From Viscum album (taxonomy: Eukaryota; Streptophyta; Magnoliopsida; Santalales; Viscaceae): DNA of 64,000 nucleotides. Within the stretch, counting starts at the first letter, position 1; each line of letters starts with the position of its first letter. Below, one piece after another: positions 59,709-64,000 of this stretch. The translations under genes and the position numbers were made by a program. The stretch lies in assembly GCA_963277665.1 (NCBI GenBank), contig OY728158.1, positions 601,300,818 to 601,364,817 of the forward strand. The letters are read 5' to 3'. Below the pieces are notes generated by a model. That model saw only the letters and a program-made list of their open reading frames with translations, searched no databases and had not been told where the DNA came from.

Positions 59709-61878
59709 CTCTTTTATGGGAAAAACTATCAAATTTTAAAAAAATTGAAGTGATTGTATATTAGATCTATTAGATTATATGTTCTTTATGCCACTATTCA
59801 TGGGATTAAGGTTAGTTATACAATAGGAGTTTATGACCAAAGATAATAGGGAAATTCTTGACTATAATTATAAAGATAAAAATTCTCTAACGGGAGCCCT
59901 ATCAGATCATATATATTTTATTAAGATCAGCTACACTAGTGATTAGGAAATGTGGGACAGATTTTACAACATTTATAAAGGTGACATTAAAGTGACTGAT
60001 TTAAAAATTCAAGTGCTTCACAAAATGTTTGATGATCTAAAAATATATCATGACGAAAATGATGATAGTTTCTTCAATTGGATCACTAAAGTTGTTTGAG
60101 AAATTCAAGGACTTAGAGAGTCTTTATATGAGGAATGTATTTGATTTATGGAATATCTTATAAGAGTTTTTCAATATTCTAAGTCAAAATTATAATATAG
60201 TCCAGCCAGGTATGATATACTTACTAATGATAAGAAAATACCACAATAGGCTGAGATACTGGTGAAGTAAGGAAGTGTATCAAACTTGGGTGATATTCAA
60301 AAAAATTGTGAAGACAAATACTTACAATAAGGAAATAAAAAATGGAAATAATTATGTTTAACCTATGGTAAATAAGTGATTCTATTGTGCTAAGAATATA
60401 TACACCTTGGACTATTGTAAAATGTCAATGAGTCTCAAGAAATATTCGAGAAACATGGATATCAAAAGGGAACAGATTTAGGATATCCAATTTGATATGT
60501 TTATTGATACTCCCTATAAATACATTGATAATCTACCCAAAAAATGTAAATTAAAATATGCTGAAGATTTGTGTGAAAGGTACATGAAGGTAGGTCACAA
60601 TTCTATTAGATGCATGACATTGCTACCTTAAAAAGAAAATTTATTGAAGAAAAAATGGAAATCACCAATGGCCCATGTTATAAAATATGATATCAATAAG
60701 ACTTATACAGTTTTTATTAAATACATGGTTTAACAATTTGTTCGATTATGGATATCCAAATTGGTTTATATCATGAAGAAAAGAAGACATTTCAAATATT
60801 TAAATAAATGTTTCACTTGGTAGGGGAAGAAGTCTCATTCTAAGTGCAAAAATTTAATTGTAGTAGAATATCCACCCTTTCTCATATCATTCTAATTTTG
60901 ATCTAGGGATGGTAATTGAAGGTGATATTGTATGGGAAGCATCCCTTAAAGAGGATGGGAAAAGAATACAATTTTATATAGATATATTCATTATTTCTAA
61001 ATCTGGAATTCTGGTCAAATTTAAATAAGCACAAAATTCGAGCTATGATCTTCCCTCACAAAAACTTTTCTTCATGTATATTGGTTTTTCATAAATTATG
61101 AGTGAATATATAAAAAAATTTGGGATAAATATAACTTGAAATATTTTGATATATTTTTTCAAGTGAGTACAAGTTTCGAAAATTGCCTAAAAAATTTCAT
61201 GTGTTTCCAACAAAATGAGATAGTAAAAATTGGTATAACATATAAAAATGCGGTTAGTTATGTTGTCCAAATTAATCACTCGTGTTTTTCACATAGGTTT
61301 AACCCACATATACTTTAATTTGGTTGATTGATGACACATTTATAAGAGAAATATGATTCCAATTAATTAAAATAATTCCATTTTGTTCTTCAATTATTGC
61401 AATCACTTACAACTATTGAGTAGATATTATTATATAAATACTTCTTCTATATGTAAGTTTATTGGATTTTTTAAAGGGGAAGATAAAAAGTATGGACAAG
61501 ATATGTATTTATTAAAAACTCCCAGTGCTATTATAAAATGGATATGAAATTGATGAAGAGAATCCCCATGTATGTAAATTGGTATAATATATAAAGTAGT
61601 ATTAATCTCAAGTGGTATCAGACATTCACTCGGGGGAAGAAACTAAAATAATGATCCAACCCTATGATTTCAATTAAGGGAAGAATAATTTCCAACCCTT
61701 TGTGTTTATTTCCAATTTGGGGTAGAGGAATTACATTAACAATTGAAGGCCATTTGGAATTAATGACAAACACAAACAAGGTATTGAAGTGCATAAAGGT
61801 GTTTAGTTGTATTTTTTTCAACTAGAACTATCAATGTAATAAACTCCAATATAAATTAGGCGATGGATTGATTGTCAA
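59709..61878 (+). pseudogene. gag: gag and start of protease of old Ty1/copia element, unit 2, cut off by an LTR
   Basis: Counterpart of 38808-40980. Readable blocks are LSDHIYFIKISYTSD, EMWDRFYNIYKGDIKV, KMFDDLKIYHDEN and FFNWITKVV. The knuckles read FYCAKNIYTLDYC and CERYMKVGHNSIRC, and a third cluster reads CFTW then GKKSHSKC. Stops are more frequent than in unit 1. Homology ends at 61878, just before the WVMD protease block, where a new LTR begins. Confidence 0.8.
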
Positions 61879-62044
61879 TGTAGCGACTCGTATTTTGGAC
61901 CTTCCATACATTGGAATATTCTTATGAATAATTCCATATCTAGGTGTGAAGACGACATGTGATTCTGAAGCCTGGTGTGCCCGAAATAAATTTTATAAAA
62001 ATATTATGTTTTTTTATACTATGCACGTGGTGGGGTTGTGTTTT

Positions 62045-62290
62045 CTCCTAAACGGTAGCTCAGATTAGAAATATGAGGGCACAGTTGCATTTGGAGAATG
62101 CTGTTTACCCTCGGTGGGGTGTAAACATTGCGGGTTCGGGCCTGCTTTAGAAAAAGCCACCATGGTTGTTTTCGTAAATAAATGGAAATGTTTATTTATG
62201 AGCGTCAGCTCAAATAACTCCTAAACAGAGTCTCAGATCAAAATTTTGAGCATGCAGTTGAGTTCAGAATGTCGTGTTTACCCTAGAGGT
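62045..62290. repeat. Two-copy internal duplication in the 61879 LTR
   Basis: CTCCTAAACGGTAGCTCAGAT...GTTTACCCTCGG at 62045 and CTCCTAAACAGAGTCTCAGAT...GTTTACCCTAGAGG at 62218 are diverged copies about 173 bases apart. Confidence 0.7.
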
Positions 62291-63599
62291 GACATAATTT
62301 TAGTCAGCACCAGGCATTAGGTTGGGGGTGAGTCGATCTGGAAAGTTATGCTGATATTTTTTTTAATAAAAATTAAAATGAATATCAACTCTTCTTCCCC
62401 ACCCCCTGGAACGTGCATGGAAGCCACTCCCTCCTTCTTCAAGCGACGAATGAAGAAGATCGAAGAAATAAGGTGTCGTCGGACTCATATCTTGACAACG
62501 ATCTCTCCCGGATGTTGAAGCATCAGCTTCGGAGCACGGATCAGGCCTAGAAGCGTCGGCGTTTCACCCGTGAGGTTGGCGGTTTGAGTTTTAAAATCTC
62601 GGATCCTTTTTATGTGTTGTTTTTCATCAAATCGTCATAAGGGTTGTGTAGTTCGGGCCCGAGGTTTCCCAAACATTTTTTGGATCTGAATTTGAGGCAC
62701 TGTGGTGCTCCTGGTGGCTTCCAGAAGTTTTCCGGCGAAGGCGGCTGCGGCGCTGTGGATTCCGGCAGGCGGCTGCGGTTCGATCAGGAAGACGGTGGTT
62801 TCTGGCGACCTCGCGGTGGTCTGGCCAGATTTTTCCAGAGGTTCTTTAAACCCCCATAACTCGCAGACTGTAACTTCGATTTGAGATCCAATTGTGGAAA
62901 TGTGTTCCTTGTGTCAAGACTGACCTTTTCAACTCGCATTGGGAATTTTATGAGTCAGTTTCGTGGCCCATAGCTACAAAATATTTAAATAATATTATTT
63001 TATTATTATCCAACATCGACCCGCAGTAACTTTTACACTGAGCATATGATGGACATGTCATCGGTGACGTTTTAATCCTAATATTAAGGCGTACTTTTCA
63101 GGATAGTTTTTGGGAACTGAGATAAAGATAATGATGTGGGCCCCATGAGGCTAGTTTTGGGCATTTATGGAGAAACACAACTTTTTTGTCGGGTGTCCGT
63201 TTTGGAGAAACTAGTGATCGAACTCATGAGCTTTTTTGAGGGGAGCGCAATGGTTTGGTCCTCTTGATGAGTTTTGGGATCGAGGCGTGGGCCCCACCTG
63301 GGCTAGATATGGTGAATAGTACATTTTTCACTGTTTTTCCATTTCAGTCGAGTAAATAGCCTGTCCTGTTCGTTTTTTCATGTAGATCGCAGTGGTTGCC
63401 TCGGTATAGGCCCGGGAGGTGTGCAGTGTGGCAATGTTGCGGGTCGCTCAGGTTTTCTATGTTTAGACCAACAGTGGTTGAGTGTACTCCCTTGGTTTGT
63501 TCCAATGAGGGTTAGTTTGGCATTAAAACCTCAGTATAGGTTTCTAATCCCCTCAATAGAATGTTTTCCTGATAGAGTTGTGGCATCCCTTCAACAGGT

Positions 63600-63990
63600 C
63601 CAGAGTGGGATCCTCTAGCATCGCTAGTAGGGTTAAAACATCATCAGGTACTCGATCCCCTACTCAGTGTGTGGTTTCAGTAGGATTGTGGCATCATTGG
63701 TTATATGATCCCCTACTCAGCGCGTGGTTTTGATATGGTTGGTGCATCGCCTATTTGATCCCCTAAATCGAGAGTTATACCAGATGGGATTTCGGGCATC
63801 ATCATGACCATCTTCACATGGGCGAGGATCCTCTATCTGAGTGATGTGATCAGTGGAGCACCGGATCAGGTTGTGGTATCCCCTAGTGAATCCTGGGAGT
63901 GATCCCCTCTCTGTGAGATCTCCGAGATACCGGAGTGGGTTCTTGTATCCCCTAGCGGACCCTAGGAGTGATCCTTTATCCGAGAAGTTT
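63600..63990. repeat. GATCCCCTA-type short repeats in the 61879 LTR
   Basis: GATCCCCTACTCAG occurs at 63654 and 63707 (53 bases apart). GTATCCCCTAG at 63876 and 63945 (69 bases apart) begins two longer related units ending in GAGTGATCC. Several looser copies lie between. Confidence 0.8.
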
Positions 63991-64000
63991 AGTGTTTCAA

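Larger units (their letters stand above)
61879..64000 (+). repeat. 5' part of a GC-richer LTR (probable Ty3/gypsy), cut by the window end
   Basis: The paralogy of units 1 and 2 breaks exactly at TGTAGCGACTCG, a start typical of plant gypsy LTRs. The base composition changes to far higher GC. The sequence to the window end shows no coding domain. It has an internal duplication (CTCCTAAAC blocks at 62045 and 62218) and short GATCCCCTA-type repeats at 63600-63990. ORFs at 62644-62884 and 63421-63618 look like composition effects. If correct, the right end, the second LTR and a copy of GTCAA (61874-61878) lie beyond the window. Confidence 0.55.

Noticed and set aside
42345..61878. Unit 2 as an assembly duplicate of unit 1
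   Set aside because: The units differ by roughly 10% in compared stretches, differ by large insertions, and each has its own indels, so they are real paralogs and not an artefact of assembly.
62644..62884. Gly/Arg-rich protein gene in the GC-rich end
   Set aside because: Two overlapping short frames in a GC-rich LTR region, without a domain or consistent codon pattern.
1..64000. Host protein-coding genes, tRNA or rRNA genes
   Set aside because: Every open frame with recognisable similarity belongs to retrotransposon Gag, protease, RT, RNase H, integrase or the env-like region. No exon-intron structure, tRNA cloverleaf or rRNA sequence could be recognised by eye.

Overview
The window looks like intergenic DNA from a large plant nuclear genome. 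It is very AT-rich, no host gene could be supported, and nearly every base can be assigned to LTR retrotransposons of plant type: Ty3/gypsy chromovirus-like elements, a Ty1/copia element of SIRE/Maximus type, and an older Ty1/copia element. The species cannot be named from the sequence. All element genes are broken by stops and frameshifts. No tRNA, rRNA or CRISPR was seen.

The oldest layer is a head-to-tail tandem array. The repeating unit is a degenerate Ty1/copia element (plus strand) that carries, in its leader just after the primer binding site, a degenerate Ty3/gypsy element on the minus strand. Unit 0 is only a tail (1 to ~1108). Unit 1 runs from its copia LTR (~1109-2516) to the next copia LTR at 46544. 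Unit 2 runs from 46544 to 61878, where another LTR interrupts it. The nested gypsy element has LTRs at ~2601-6224 and ~35580-38807 in unit 1, and ~48041-51599 and ~55990-59708 in unit 2.

Two younger elements are found only in unit 1. A 12.1 kb chromovirus (Tekay/Del-like, plus strand, 6233-18377, LTRs 3.57 kb) is inserted at the LTR/internal junction of the nested gypsy element. A 12.8 kb SIRE-like copia element (minus strand, 19566-32391, LTRs 2088 bp) is inserted in the integrase region of the same nested gypsy element and carries an env-like extra coding region. Unit 2 keeps the uninterrupted target of both, which fixes the ends and 5-bp target duplications.

The order of events read from the sequence is: copia insertion; gypsy insertion into its leader; long divergence of the two gypsy LTRs, together with a ~650 bp foreign segment in its reverse transcriptase; tandem duplication of the whole composite, best explained by unequal recombination between copia LTRs; then insertion of the chromovirus, the SIRE-like element and, in unit 2, the 5' part of a GC-richer LTR (61879-64000) that runs off the window.

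No single new biochemical system is evident. The unusual content is the composite tandem array itself, the head-to-head related LTRs at 6.2 kb, the env-like ORF with its neighbouring minisatellite, and the foreign segment in the old gypsy RT.
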